Shown here in pieces: positions 11,540 to 21,899 of a DNA stretch of 64,000 nt. Under the pieces are notes generated by a model. The model worked only from the letters and a program-made list of their open reading frames with translations, searched no databases and had not been told where the DNA came from. The position numbers and the translations under genes are program-made. The DNA comes from Humulus lupulus (lineage: Eukaryota > Streptophyta > Magnoliopsida > Rosales > Cannabaceae), in the NCBI RefSeq assembly GCF_963169125.1, contig NC_084801.1:111937061-112001060 (forward strand), written 5' to 3'. The first letter of the stretch is position 1. Every line of letters begins with the position of its first letter.

Positions 11540-12123
11540 ATCCTCCTTCCGCACTTCTCTGATTCTCTCAGGTAGTGTAGAATAAATGGTAGTGTTGGAT
11601 AGCTGACCAACTACCAGTTCAATTCTCGCCTCATCATTTCTTCAACTAACTTTTCTGATATCTATTTTTAAATGAACAACTGTCTTGAACCTCTTCGAAT
11701 CAATGCGTCAGCCACCACATTTGCCTTCCCTAGATGGTACAAAATCTCATAATCATAGTCATTTACAAACTCCAGCCAATTCCTTTGGTGCATATTCAAA
11801 TCCTTTTGAGTGAAGAAATACTTTAAACTTTATGGTCAGTGTATATTTTGCACTTTTCTCCAGATAGGTAGTACCTCCATACCTTTAGTGTGAATACCAC
11901 CGCTTCCAGTTCCAGGTCCTGAGTGGGATACCTCTGTTCATACTCCTCCATCTATCTTGAATCATAGGCTATCACCTTTCCAACTTGCATCAGTACACAA
12001 CCCAAACCCTACCTTGAAGCATCACAGTAGACCACAAATTTTTCCTTGTCTGATGGAAGACTTAGTACCGGCATAGTAATAAGTCCGCTTCAACTCCTTG
12101 AGATTGTTCTCACATCTATCTAT
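11540..12123 (-). pseudogene. Gypsy element 1 RNase H remnant
   Basis: Between the integrase and the RT remnant the minus strand contains fragments in different frames that fit the gypsy RNase H and tether, such as the [23 protein letters not shown] region near 11760-11700. No open frame exceeds about 60 codons. It would have removed the RNA template during reverse transcription. Confidence 0.5.
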
Positions 12124-12585
12124 TCAGATAAAATTTGTCTTCTTTTGCGTTAACTCAGTCAATGGTGTTGCTATTCTGGAGAATCCCTCGACGTATCGCC
12201 GATAGTACCCAGCTAACCCCAGGGAGCTTGTAACCTCTGGTACACTACTTGGTCTTGGCCAATCTTTCCCTGCCCATGTCTTGGGTGGATCCACCATAAT
12301 CCTCTCCTTACTCACAATATGGCCCATAATTTTTACTAGGGGTAACCAGAGTTCACACTTACTAAACTTACCATACAACTTATGCTCCTCCAGCCTTTGT
12401 AGTACCAAACGAAGATGTTGCTCGTGTTCTCTTTCTGATTGGAAGTACACCAATATGTCATTAATGAACACAATTACCAACTTATCTAAATAATCCCTAA
12501 ATACCCTATTCATCAAATCAATGAATGTTGCTGAGTCACCATCCTTCACTTGCAGTCTATCATTGCCCCATATTTTGCCAACCAA
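12124..12585 (-). pseudogene. Gypsy element 1 RT remnant (palm and thumb only)
   Basis: The frame contains [19 protein letters not shown], followed by FINDILVYF (the catalytic FIDD with one Asp changed to Asn), [21 protein letters not shown] and [14 protein letters not shown], which are the palm end, thumb and start of the connection of a gypsy RT. The fingers and first palm motifs are missing: the sequence runs straight into the protease at about 12550. So a deletion has fused protease to the middle of RT, and a key Asp is also lost. Confidence 0.8.
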
Positions 12586-12902
12586 TCCATTCCCAATATC
12601 ATATCAAAATCATCCATCACCAGTTTTATCAGATCCACAGACAACTCCCTACTGTCTATCTCTACTGGTAACACTCTAACCCACCTCCTAGAGACTACCA
12701 GTTCCCCAGTCGGCAACAAAATTCTAAATCCCTTAGCATACAAATCACAAGGTCTACACAGATGGTTTATCACTCTAGCAGTTACAAATGAATGAGTAGC
12801 TCCTAAATCAATCAATGCAGTAAATGAAGAACCAGCACTAGAAATCTGAACTATCACGACTGAGGGACTAGCCTCAGCTTCGGTCTGGGTCAAGGCATAC
12901 AC
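12550..12902 (-). pseudogene. Gypsy element 1 aspartic protease
   Basis: The frame 12902-12546 reads ALTQTEAEASPSVV, then TALIDLGATHSFV with the retroviral-type active site changed from DSGAT to DLGAT, then VSRRWVRVLPVEI and [19 protein letters not shown]. This is the retropepsin-like domain that processes Gag-Pol. It ends abruptly in the RT palm because of the deletion described for the RT remnant. Confidence 0.82.
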
Positions 12903-13735
12903 TTTGGATGGAGTGAGATTGTCGCTCTTCTTTGGCTCCTCTTTCTTGACTTGTGGACAATTTCCTCAAGTGACTAACACTCCCACTAAAAAAAACATGC
13001 TCTGACTCTACACTCTCCCAGATGGAATCACCTACACCGTGCACACTCTGGGAAGCTTCTCCAGTTCTCTCCCCCGCCCTGACGACCACCATAGGAACCC
13101 CATGCCCTCCTGTCTGGTCCGGGAGGAACAAAAGAATCCAGGGCCTTTCTTTTCTGCTCACTGGGGCCACTACCTCAACCAAAACTAGTGAAGGGAGGCA
13201 CCATCCTCCGAACATCACACATTACAGCGCCTTCCTTCCATATTTGGTCTTCAACACCCTCCGCAGTAAGGGCTTTTCCACTACCTGAGCATAAGTGGTA
13301 GTCCTTGGATCCAATGTTATCTTGACATCCCAACCTATCATAATATTCAACCCATATACAAAATGATCTCTCCTTTCCCTATCTGTAGGTACCAAATCTG
13401 GCGTGAATTTAGCTAACTGGTCGAACTTCAGAGCATACTCTGTTACAATCATTCTATTCTGCGTTAAATTAGTGAATTCATCCACTTTTGTAGCTCGAAC
13501 AACAATACTGTATTACTTCTTATTGAAAACATCCTTGAACTCATCCCAAGTCATAGTGACCACATCTGTACTCTGAGACACGACTTCCCATCAGATGCGG
13601 GCATCATCTCTTAACATATAGCTGGCACAAGCCACCATCTCATTTCCTTTCACCCTCATAAAATCCAAAATAGAAGTGATCATGTTCATCCACTGCTCTG
13701 CCCAAAGTGGGTCCAGACCGCCCTTAAAGGTGGCG
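12903..13735 (-). pseudogene. Gypsy element 1 gag remnant
   Basis: Contains the retrotransposon Gag core in pieces: 13824-13591 with LPATFKGGLDPL, AEQWMNMITSILDFM and ACASYMLRDDARI, then 13485-13222 with YALKFDQLAKFTPDLVPTD and TTYAQVVEKPL. The zinc-knuckle stretch (about 13200-12903) is shifted out of frame. Element 1 ends here: homology to Gag stops at about 13735, where unrelated coiled-coil sequence begins, so the 5' end of gag, the leader and the 5' LTR are absent. Confidence 0.75.
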
Positions 13736-13949
13736 GGCAACACAAAGATCCTCCCAAGCAGCCGCAAGATCCTCTGACATCTTGCGGGGGACTTCCTCCA
13801 TGGCTTTGGTGCAGCTCGTCGCATCCTCCATCAACTTTGAGGAAGTGTCCTCAAGAGTTTGCAGCTTGGACTGCTTTATCTCCAGTTGGGTCTCTAATTT
13901 GGAGACACGATTCTTCTCGTCCTCCATGGCCTTTTGGAGCTGCGAGTGC
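13736..13949 (-). pseudogene. Coiled-coil fragment of an unidentified (probably transposon) protein
   Basis: The minus-strand frame gives a heptad-like, Glu/Lys/Leu-rich segment including QWHSQLQKAMEDEKN, KLETQLEIKQSKLQTLE and AAAWEDLCVA, with no recognisable enzyme domain. It stops at the Gag remnant on one side and at the CACTA-like end on the other. A second piece of similar character (AEVQENKDLKAELEAR) lies at 17435-17529, so the host sequence may have been split by the insertion at 13950. I do not recognise the family. Confidence 0.4.
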
Positions 13950-14059
13950 CACTGCTACAAAACTGGGTTTTCCCGACACCCAACCACGGCAGTCAACTCT
14001 ATAGATTGTTGTAATTATTTTGCGCGACTCTACGCCAACAGTTAAAATCTATAGGCATA

Positions 14060-14290
14060 GAAACCAATGCCGACAGTGATTAACTGTCATCGTTGCTTTT
14101 GACTGTTGCTATTGACCCCAACTAAGACAGTTAATTCGAGACCAATGTCAACAGTTAAAAATTGTTGTAGTTGGCCCCAACGCAGACGGTTAATTCGAGA
14201 CCAATGCCGACAGTTAAAAATTGTCGTTATTGACCCAATGCCGACAGTTAATAAAAGTCCAATACCTACAGTTATAAAATGTCGTCGAAA
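14060..14290. repeat. Subterminal repeats with inverted motif
   Basis: GAC(A/G)GTTAATTCGAGACCAATG occurs at 14126 and 14185 (period 59), and CAACAGTTAAAAATTGTTG and CGACAGTTAAAAATTGTCG are short inverted repeats within the units. Clusters of such motifs next to the ends are typical of CACTA elements, where they bind transposase. Confidence 0.6.
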
Positions 14291-14879
14291 TTCAAATAAA
14301 AAATCTAAAAATATAATTAATAAATAATTTAATTTTAAAAATAAACTAAATTTTTTAAATATATATTTATATATATTTAAAAAATTATATATATTTATTA
14401 AAAACTTTTAAAACTAATTTTTTTTCTAAATTTTTCATATTATTAAATTTTATATTTATAATTATATTAAAATTTAAATTTAATTAAATAATGGGATAAT
14501 AGATGGATTTATGTCCCAAATTATGTATTATTCATTGGAATAATTAATAAGTGACATTAAAATATGGAAATGGAGAATAGATTGAATTTAAAAAGTTTTA
14601 CTATTGTTAAATTGTATTACTATTTATTGAGAAATAAATAATAAGAAATCTTTAAATTTGATAAATGAGATTTATCAAGAATTAAAGTTTTATAATTTAA
14701 ATTATGAAAATCAAAATAAAATTTTTTTTGAACACCCCATTGGTATATTAGTATTGAAATAAATATCAAGATGCTTTTAATTTGAATAAAAAAGCAATTG
14801 TCTTAATTAAAAATGAATTTATATATTAAAAATAAGATTTTTTTGTAATTAAATAAATAAGAAAAGTTCAAAATAAAAA
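14291..14879. other. AT-rich stretch without a gene
   Basis: Strongly AT-rich sequence with no open frame, repeat or motif that I can assign; probably non-coding interior of the CACTA-like element. Confidence 0.5.
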
Positions 14880-15626
14880 GAAAAATCTGAAACTTAAAGC
14901 TTTCTCTTTTTCTCTTTTCCCTCTCTTCCCTGAAGCTTTCTCTCTCTCTCTCTCTCTCTCTCTCACTACTGCGTTGCCTCTGCTAGGCTCAAATGGTCAT
15001 CATCCCATCACCGAAGCCTTACACGTACCAGCTCAGTCGAACTGTCGGCCCTCGAAACGTCGACCCCCGCGAGCTCACCATGGTATGCGCTGCCCAAGGC
15101 TGTCAACCAACGGTCTGAAGTCGTCTGCCTCTTGCACTTTCTGGCAAGATTCCAACCACCCCGAGCCTCCCCGAGCCTAACCACCATCACCACCATACTC
15201 CTTGTGGTCTAAGCTTGAAAACCTACCCAAGGATCAACCTCACTAGTGGTTGGAATAAAGAGAGGGTATTCGTCGAAATCCATGGAGGTCCGCTTCCAAG
15301 AGAAAATCTGGTCATTCTAGGCCGTTCCAAGCTAAACCGCCACCACCACGAGAATCCCCAAGCTTTAAGCTTTGATGCCCAACCACTGTTTTCCCAAACC
15401 ACCACCGTGCAATGGTGTTGCCGCCACCTTCGCTGGAGCTCCGGTGAGGGTTTCGGCTAGCCACCACTTTTTGTAGATCCAACGTTCGCCTCGAGCTCCC
15501 AATGTCACTTTCAAGCCCGTTGCACTATCCCGAGTGCTATAGTATAAATTCCTATCTCAGATTTTAATAATTTTGAGTTTTGAAATTATTTGCGAGTTAG
15601 GAAACTAAAATGCAATTGTTTATGTT
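14880..15626. other. GC-richer stretch with (TC)n, unassigned
   Basis: Begins with a pyrimidine-rich tract and a (TC)n microsatellite at 14939-14964, then about 550 bp clearly richer in GC than the surroundings, with His/Pro/Ser-rich short frames (14974-15180, 15215-15460) that I do not recognise. It ends at ATGTT, the target duplication of the solo LTR. It could be the 5' exon or leader of the CACTA gene, but nothing proves it is coding. Confidence 0.35.
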
Positions 15627-15967
15627 TGTTGACCGTGTTTTTGGCCAACGACGTGAGAACGTCAAAAATGATGAAACCTTCAAGAGAAATAAAACGACAC
15701 AGACAGTTTTGAAAAGAAAGTAAATAACACACACAATTTTTATAGTGGTTCAACCCAATATGTTGGTAATAGCCTAATCCACTTAGAGTTGTGATTATAG
15801 ATCTGTACTCAAGATCAGATGAACTGAGCCAACTGAGTTTCTTCAGTACAGATTACAAGAATACAAGAATTCTTTATGATACCAGCACTTTCTCTCTCTA
15901 GAAAACTTAGACCCAAAATTTCCCAAAAGTCTAACCAGAAGACGAAGCCCCTTTTCTAATCCCATAA

Positions 15968-15983
15968 GCCATATATTTATAGG
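15968..15983 (-). promoter_or_regulatory. TATA box of the solo LTR
   Basis: On the minus strand this reads GCCTATAAATATATGG; the same GCCTATAAATA core occurs at corresponding places in the LTRs at 21634 and 41594, so it is the likely promoter element of the family. Confidence 0.6.
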
Positions 15984-16196
15984 CTTAGGATCATACATCT
16001 ACTCTCCCCTAGAATCAGGATATTTGATTATATTTATTACATTTAAATTACAAAAATGTTCAAAATATAACAGAACACCCAATTTGTGGGAAGAATGAGA
16101 GATTCCCGCGTGTGCCAAGATCGGTTCTTGTTGAAGCCTTTTTTGGGAATCTAGACTTAGTCCTCCTCTATCTAGTTGATCCACATCACCTCCACT

Positions 16197-16457
16197 CTGG
16201 TCGAACATACACATGCTGGTCGGACATACACTTGCTGGTAGGACATGCGCTTGCTGGTAGGACATGCACTTGCTGGTAGGACATGCACATGCTGGTAGGA
16301 CATGCACTTGCTGGTAGGACATGCACTTGCTGGTAGGACATGCACATGCTGGTAGGACATGCACTTGCTGGTAGGACATGCACTTGCTGGTAGGACATGC
16401 ACATGCTGGTAGGACATGCACTTGCTAGTAGGACATGCACATGCTAGTAGGACATGC
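16197..16457. repeat. 19 bp minisatellite with 57 bp higher-order period
   Basis: About 13 to 14 units of CTGGTAGGACATGCACTTG in direct contact. Monomers alternate between CACTTG and CACATG in the pattern T-T-A, giving a higher-order unit of three monomers (57 bp). Since 57 is divisible by three, all three frames stay open and give repetitive Cys-rich translations that are an artefact. Located in the U3 part of the solo LTR. Confidence 0.92.
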
Positions 16458-16600
16458 CATGCCTGGTCTAACATGGCACTCTGGTCTAGCATGCCATATC
16501 TCTCGTCTAACATGGCACTCTGGTCTAGCATGCCATGTCTCTCGTCTAACATGGCACACTGGTCTAACATGGCATATCTCTGGTCTAACATGGCTTACTG
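16458..16600. repeat. Second tandem repeat, about 39 bp unit (CATGGCACTCTGGTCTA)
   Basis: Alternating GTCTAACATGGCAC and GTCTAGCATGCCAT motifs recur roughly every 39 bp for about three and a half units, directly after the 19 bp array and inside the same LTR. GCATGC and CATGGCA/TGCCATG give it local dyad symmetry. Confidence 0.8.
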
Positions 16601-16749
16601 AGCTACTCCTAAGCCAAGTCACTTTATCACAACTCCGAGGAGCCAATATATTTATTGACTTATTAATGTGTCTTTTACGGACCATGTACTGCCACTTGTC
16701 ACCTCTATTTCCACGTCATCGATCTTCATTTTTTGGGGATAACAATGTT

Positions 16750-17434
16750 CATAGTATATTAAGAGTTAATTAGTATAATGAGTTGAACTGTAATTTTCTT
16801 AGACTACTCTGGGATTGTCATATGCCTTATTTGCAGATTTTTAAAATTTGGGGATGTCCGATTTGCAGCCGTTGTGCTGCCCGTTTTTCTAGAAATATAT
16901 GGACTCTTGTCTAGTTAATTTTTATAAAAATCACTCATTGTTTTATAATCAATTAGTGTACACATTATATATATATATATTAATACTTGATCTTCCATCT
17001 AAATATTATTAATCTAAGTTCTCGTATTTTATAAGGCCGTGGTGATGAGGGTGCTTATAGTTGTATAGAGGGATGGTTGATTCAAAAGTTGTTTCTTTCA
17101 TGGCCTTAAATTGGTCTCCAAGTAGCGTTAACATGCTAAGAATTTACCTAGTAACACATTTTTTTTTGTTAAATTTCCTTTTGATTTTGGAAAATGGAAC
17201 AATGAATGTAATGCTAAATTTCTCATATAGTGTCACTGAGACTTTGCCTAGAGTTTGTATGGAATATTATGCTCAACTTGTTCTACATATTTCTTGGATC
17301 TCTCATCTCAATATAATGTAAAAGGTTACATCTTACGTGGCCAAATTACAAAGTATGTGGTTGGGACTAACTCCCTCCTCTACATGCTTAGCATGGTAAA
17401 GAGTTATGGGGGATTTACCTTGAGGCATAGAAGA
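16750..17434. other. Unassigned sequence between solo LTR and coiled-coil scrap
   Basis: Contains short frames (17061-17321, 17255-17551) without recognisable domains and a TA microsatellite near 16968-16980. It follows the solo LTR and is probably more interior of the CACTA-like element or its host sequence. I see no gene. Confidence 0.4.
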
Positions 17435-17529
17435 CCCTATCCTGGCCTCCAGCTCAGCCTTGAGGTCCTTGTTCTCTTGGACCTCTGCAGAAACCTAGAC
17501 GACGAGCACTGTCTCCAGGTGATCCTCGC
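17435..17529 (-). pseudogene. Second coiled-coil scrap
   Basis: On the minus strand AEVQENKDLKAELEAR is readable, of the same character as the fragment at 13736-13949. It ends at the gypsy LTR that starts at 17530. Possibly the other half of the sequence interrupted at 13950; too short to be certain. Confidence 0.35.
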
Positions 17530-19988
17530 TGTAATGCCCCAAAATCCCTAATGAGGTTTTATGGTTGGATTAGTAGGCTGGGAGGGCCGTAACTAATTTA
17601 TTATGCCATTAAATGATTATGTCCATATTTATGTGAATTATATTATAATATGATGTTATATGCATGCATGTGGGTCCACATTTCATCATAGGGGCATTTT
17701 TGTAATTTGGCCCGTTGAGGGCATAATTGTGTATTTTCACGCATGTTGGTGAATTATTGTTGAGACCACATAATAATGTGGATTTGTTCAAGCCATTTGG
17801 CATGAGACGATCTTTGAGTACAAGTTTGCGGTTTGTTCATAACGAGATTAAGTTCGGGGCTTGGGGTGAGTCTCGGGGTAATTAGGTGATTATAGCGTTG
17901 TCGGGAATTAAAGGGTAACAGGATATGAATTATTGGTATTTGAGAATTGTGAGAATAACGGGAATTGGAGGGTGTTAATTATGATTAACGAAATAGGTGA
18001 GAAATGACAGTTTTACCCTTGGGAGCCTTTAAGAGACTTTATTTGACCTAGGGGTAAAAATGTCTTTTCACCTTAAGGTATATAAAAGCCATTGAAGCCT
18101 GTAGAAGTTGGCCAAAACAGAGCATAAGCATTTCTCTCACCCGCACATCTTTCCTTCTCATTTCTCTTTCTTTTTCCTTTGAATTTTTGAGATTTTCTTA
18201 AGGATTCAGGCTAGGGAAGTGGATCTTGAGGGCTTAGGATTGTGTTCCACCATTGAAGAGGATCCTAAACTGAGCTTGAGGTAAGTTTCTAGCCATTAAA
18301 AATCTATATTTGCTCTATTTTTGTTTTGGAATTCAGCTTGGATTTCTAGGTTGGTTAAATGGAATTGATGGGAGTTTTTGGCTAGGGTTACTTGGGTTGT
18401 GATGCCTAGGACATATGTAGATGGTTTTTGGGTTCATTTGGCACTTAAAATGAGGTTTGGAAGCTTTTGGTTCAGGTTGGAAATGGTGGAGTTGAAGGGG
18501 GAAAGGTTCACGGAAAATCTGTCTGGTTGTAGCGCTACAGCGCCCACAAGTGGGCTCTACAGTGCTACTCAAGGGGTTTCAAATTTTCCTAGAGTGCTGG
18601 GGCGCTAGGGGGGTAGCGCTACAGTGCTACCTTGTTTCTTCATATTCAAGTTTTGGGCAGTTTTAAGGGTTTTTGGCTCGGGGTTTCAATTCCTAAGGCT
18701 CGGGATCGAATCTACTCACTGTTTGGGTACAATTCGGGGTCCCGGGAGTGAGGATTAGGTCAAGACCCTTTTATTGTTGATTTTCATTAATGGAGGTTAT
18801 AATTTGTTATGACTAGGTAACCGGTAAGGAATCAAAAGGTCGATCATTCTCAAGGGTCGTTCTTTTATTAATTCTCGCTCGAACCAAAGGTAAGAAAACT
18901 GTACCCCATATGTGACATGCATGGTTATTGTTGAGGCATGTTGAGTGTTTAAATGTGGACAGTGATTGCATATCAAATTCTTAGAAAATCTTGCTCACTT
19001 GTGCATGGCACTGACTAATTAGTTAGAATTGGCAATGGTGTGAGTATTAACTTTGAAGCTGTGACTCACTAGTCAAGTTCAGCAATAGTACTGAACACTG
19101 GTCACATGGTATTGACTACTAAGTCAAGAACAGTCTTAGCGTGTTTAATGCAAGCCAACAAAGATTAGATCTAATCGACATCTGCATTGAATGACTCATA
19201 GTGAGCACTAATGCTGGACCGAGCTCAAGTTCGATGAAAACTAAAAGCGCTTGTCTAGCCTATGGCTAGTCACTTAGAGCCAGGGTCAAAAGGACCAGGT
19301 GACTGCTTCGTCACATGGCTATGGGTTCTGAGCCCATAGTGACTCATTCATCAGTCACTCATCTGCTTAAGCTAGTGCCTACTCATCAGTCACTCATCTG
19401 GTTTACGTTAGTGACTTGCTAGTCAGTCACTCATCTGATTAGGGCTATAAGCCCCATCATGGTTAAATAGAACCTCAAAGTGATATTCACTCATCTATTC
19501 AGAGCTATAAGCTCTGTATGATTATCATGATCATCATTTGATATTATTTACATGCAGTAATGAGTTTTCTTGCTGGGCTTTGGCTCATGGGTGTTATGTG
19601 GTGTAGGTAAAGGGAAAGAAAAGCTCACCCAGCCTTGAGTGGAGAGATTAGGTGGTGATGTGTACATATGCGGCTGCTTGACTACCATGGCCAAGGAGTT
19701 TCTCAGAGGAACTAGGGGGTTAACCCTATTTTTATCGCTTAGGTTGGGGGGTTGTAAATTTTATACTGTAATGACCATTTTTTATTGTAAATAACTTGTA
19801 AACAATTTTATGGGCCCATGAACAGTTTTATGTTTTAAATAAAATATATTATTTCCTTTTTTATTGGTTTTTTCACCTTAACCTATTAATAACACCTAGA
19901 TGCACATTTATAACCAAAGAACTCGATTAGCGAGTTAAGCACGATTCAAATCTCATAGTAACGGTCTTGGAGTAACCAGGGCATTACA
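17530..19988 (+). mobile_element. 5' LTR of plus-strand chromodomain gypsy element 2
   Basis: Starts TGTAATGCCCCAAAATCC and ends GGGCATTACA at 19988, 2,459 bp, followed after three bases by the primer-binding site. A TATA box is at 18079-18088. It is the same LTR superfamily as 39385-42462, 49991-52302 and 56575-58876. The flanking 5 bp on the left is CTCGC; the matching right duplication is gone because the 3' end of the element is deleted. Confidence 0.9.
18079..18088 (+). promoter_or_regulatory. TATA box of gypsy element 2 LTR
   Basis: TATATAAAAG about 550 bp into the LTR, followed by a CT-rich leader, as expected for the U3/R boundary. Confidence 0.6.
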
Positions 19989-19991
19989 ACT

Positions 19992-20003
19992 TGGTATCAG
20001 AGC
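19992..20003 (+). promoter_or_regulatory. Primer-binding site, initiator tRNA-Met
   Basis: TGGTATCAGAGC lies three bases after the LTR end; it is complementary to the 3' end of plant initiator tRNA-Met, which primes minus-strand synthesis in many plant LTR elements. It is not a tRNA gene. Confidence 0.92.
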
Positions 20004-20455
20004 GTGCCAAGGTTTAGGGTTCCTATAGACTGGCTGGGCATGTACACTCACCACTGTAGACAAGCTCGACTCATGGTTTGGTAGTTATTTGTGTGGTTAT
20101 ATAATTAACTGCTTAAATATAGTATAAATGCTTTACCTATCTACATGAGATACCTTGATAAGGTTGTGCCTTGAATACTGCATCATCAATAAGAACATGC
20201 TAATTAGTATTAATATTGCTAGAACATACTCACTAGTATTGTTCATTGTGAATTATGATTTGATACATGTTAAATGCTAAATGCTATGATCATGTATCCA
20301 TTTGTATATCTGTATAATTGTGGAATAGGTGATTATCTGTTGATCTTGGACCGTGAGGTGGCAAGAGGTTTTTTTATTTCTACTTAACTGGCCGCATTGA
20401 TTGTTTCAGCAAGGTTTAAGTTGATAAGAATGATTCCAAGATAGATAGATTCATC
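20004..20455 (+). other. Leader of gypsy element 2
   Basis: Untranslated sequence between primer site and gag; no open frame or recognised motif. Confidence 0.6.
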
Positions 20456-21107
20456 AGCTGGCAGGGTGATCAAGGCCAGAATAATAATAATTAGGGTTAG
20501 GAGAATGACCAGAATCAGATTCCACAGCCAGCTCCTGAGAACTGGCAGCAGTTGTTTAATGATCTGCAGGCCACAATATTGAGGCAGGAAGAAGAACTCC
20601 GCCTCTTGAGACAACAGCAGGTTCCTGTAGTAACCAGTGTACCTGAGGCACCCCTTGTATCGGTACCAGCAGTTGAGCAGCTGCCAGAGGTTGGTAACAA
20701 ATGGGAGCCTCTTTATGAAAGGTTAAGAAAGCAACAACCTCCAGTTTTTGAAGGCAGTGTAGATCCTGCTAAAGCTGAGCAGTGGATGAGCATGATTACA
20801 ACCATCCTTGACTTTATGTGGGTGACTGGTAATGAGAGGGTGGCCTGTGCCATGTATATGTTTTGGGAGGATGCCCGAATTTGGTGGGAGGTTATATCCC
20901 AGACTTGAAACATCAATGCCCTGAGTTGGGAAGAGTTTCAAACTCTGTTCAACGAGAAGTACTACAATGATGCCATCAAGGCGGCAAAAACTGAGGAATT
21001 TATTAGGTTACTTCAGGGGAGTTTTTTAGTGACTGAGTATTCCCTGAAGTTTGATCGATTGGCAAAGTTTTCCATGGAGCTGGTACCCACTAACGGAACT
21101 AGAAGGG
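20456..21107 (+). pseudogene. Gypsy element 2 gag, first part
   Basis: The open stretch 20552-20908 gives a Gln/Glu-rich segment, then QQPPVFEGSVDPAKAEQW, MITTILDFM and DARIWWEV, the Gag core of Del/Tekay-type elements. A stop follows at 20906-20908. After it the frame continues as a recognisable Gag (WEEFQTLFNEKYYND, EYSLKFDRLAKFS, ELVPTN) to 21107. There a copia-type LTR has inserted, duplicating AAGGG. Gag resumes at 24461. Gag would have formed the virus-like particle. Confidence 0.85.
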
Positions 21108-21899
21108 TGTTGGTTTTTATAGATCAAATCAGAGATTATACGCAGCGGAACAACAATCAAAATTATTAATTTAATCCCACAAGATTTCTAGATATACTTC
21201 TTCACATACATATATATATTGAATCAAAGATATGAATAGAAAATTACCTCAAGTCCTTCTTTGCTGCTGTCTTTTCGTACGGCAAAAATCCTTGAGATCT
21301 CAGACCAAGATCTTCCAAAATGTTCTCAACACACAAAGAACGAGTGTGGGCTTGCTCTATAAAACAATAGGCAAAATCTATTTTTCAGATGTTCTCAACA
21401 CATGAGATCTGATAAAGTTTGGACCTAAGTTTGTGAAGAACAGTGACCTATGCTTGTATCACTGTTCTCTTTCTCTCAAGGAGATTTCACGATATATTTT
21501 CTACTGAAAAGTATCGATCTGGAAAAACTGATCTCCTATATTTAATATATCCAATATATTAAAAATAAAATATTAGTTATTTAAAACAATTTAAAATAAC
21601 TAATCAGTTATTAGATTTTGTTTAAATAATAATTGTTATCCCAAAAATTTGAAAAGAATGATTTGGCAATAAAATTAACACATGGCATGAGTTAGTTGGG
21701 TGATCTGGCCTAGCAATAGCCCAATACATCAGTTAAGAAGTTGGACTGCTTGAGGGATGCATAGTCAAGGAAAATACACCCGACCGAGGGGAATATTTGG
21801 TCTAAGGCTTGCTTGGCTCAGACCCCAGTTTGAAGACCCAATTGATTTGTTTAAATCCAAGTCCAAGGAGCTCAAAGGAGGGGTTTGGATTTTGACTCA

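Larger units (their letters stand above)
15627..16744 (-). mobile_element. Solo LTR, TGTTATCCC/GGTCAACA family, with internal minisatellite
   Basis: On the minus strand it starts TGTTATCCCC and ends ...CAACA. The 5 bp ATGTT flanks it perfectly (15622-15626 and 16745-16749), proving insertion of a TG...CA unit, and no internal retrotransposon sequence is present. A TATA box (GCCTATAAATATATGG) lies at 15968-15983, and the ends match the solo LTRs at 21634-23089 and 41594-42188. The upstream (U3) part, 16197-16600, is occupied by two tandem repeats not found in the other members, which accounts for most of the excess length over the 595 bp member. Confidence 0.9.
13950..17434 (+). mobile_element. 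CACTA-like DNA transposon end and associated interior (right end not found)
   Basis: The left edge CACTGCTACAAAACTGGG, followed by TTTTCCCGACACCCAACC, fits the terminal sequence of plant CACTA elements. It is followed by subterminal repeats (14060-14290) containing CGACAGTTAAAAATTGTCG and relatives. The interior then runs through AT-rich DNA, a CT microsatellite and a GC-richer stretch, and is interrupted by a solo LTR (15627-16744). I could not find a matching inverted terminus near 17434, so the right end is either deleted or unrecognised, and no transposase domain is readable. Confidence 0.45.

Noticed and set aside
12281..12795. Plus-strand frames of 70-81 codons
   Set aside because: Antisense to RT and protease of gypsy element 1.
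13724..13927. Small coiled-coil protein gene starting at an internal Met
   Set aside because: Homology-like heptads extend upstream of that Met to 13949, and the frame is cut on both sides by transposon junctions; it is a fragment.
15999..16591. Overlapping long frames on the minus strand encoding a Cys/Ser/Pro-rich repeat protein
   Set aside because: They come from a 19 bp tandem array whose 57 bp period keeps all three frames open, inside a solo LTR with perfect target duplication.
16197..16600. CRISPR-like array of short regular repeats
   Set aside because: Units are directly joined without unique spacers, and the setting is a plant LTR.
19992..20003. tRNA-Met-like sequence (also at 58880-58891)
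   Set aside because: Only 12 bases complementary to the tRNA end, directly after an LTR: a primer-binding site, not a tRNA gene.
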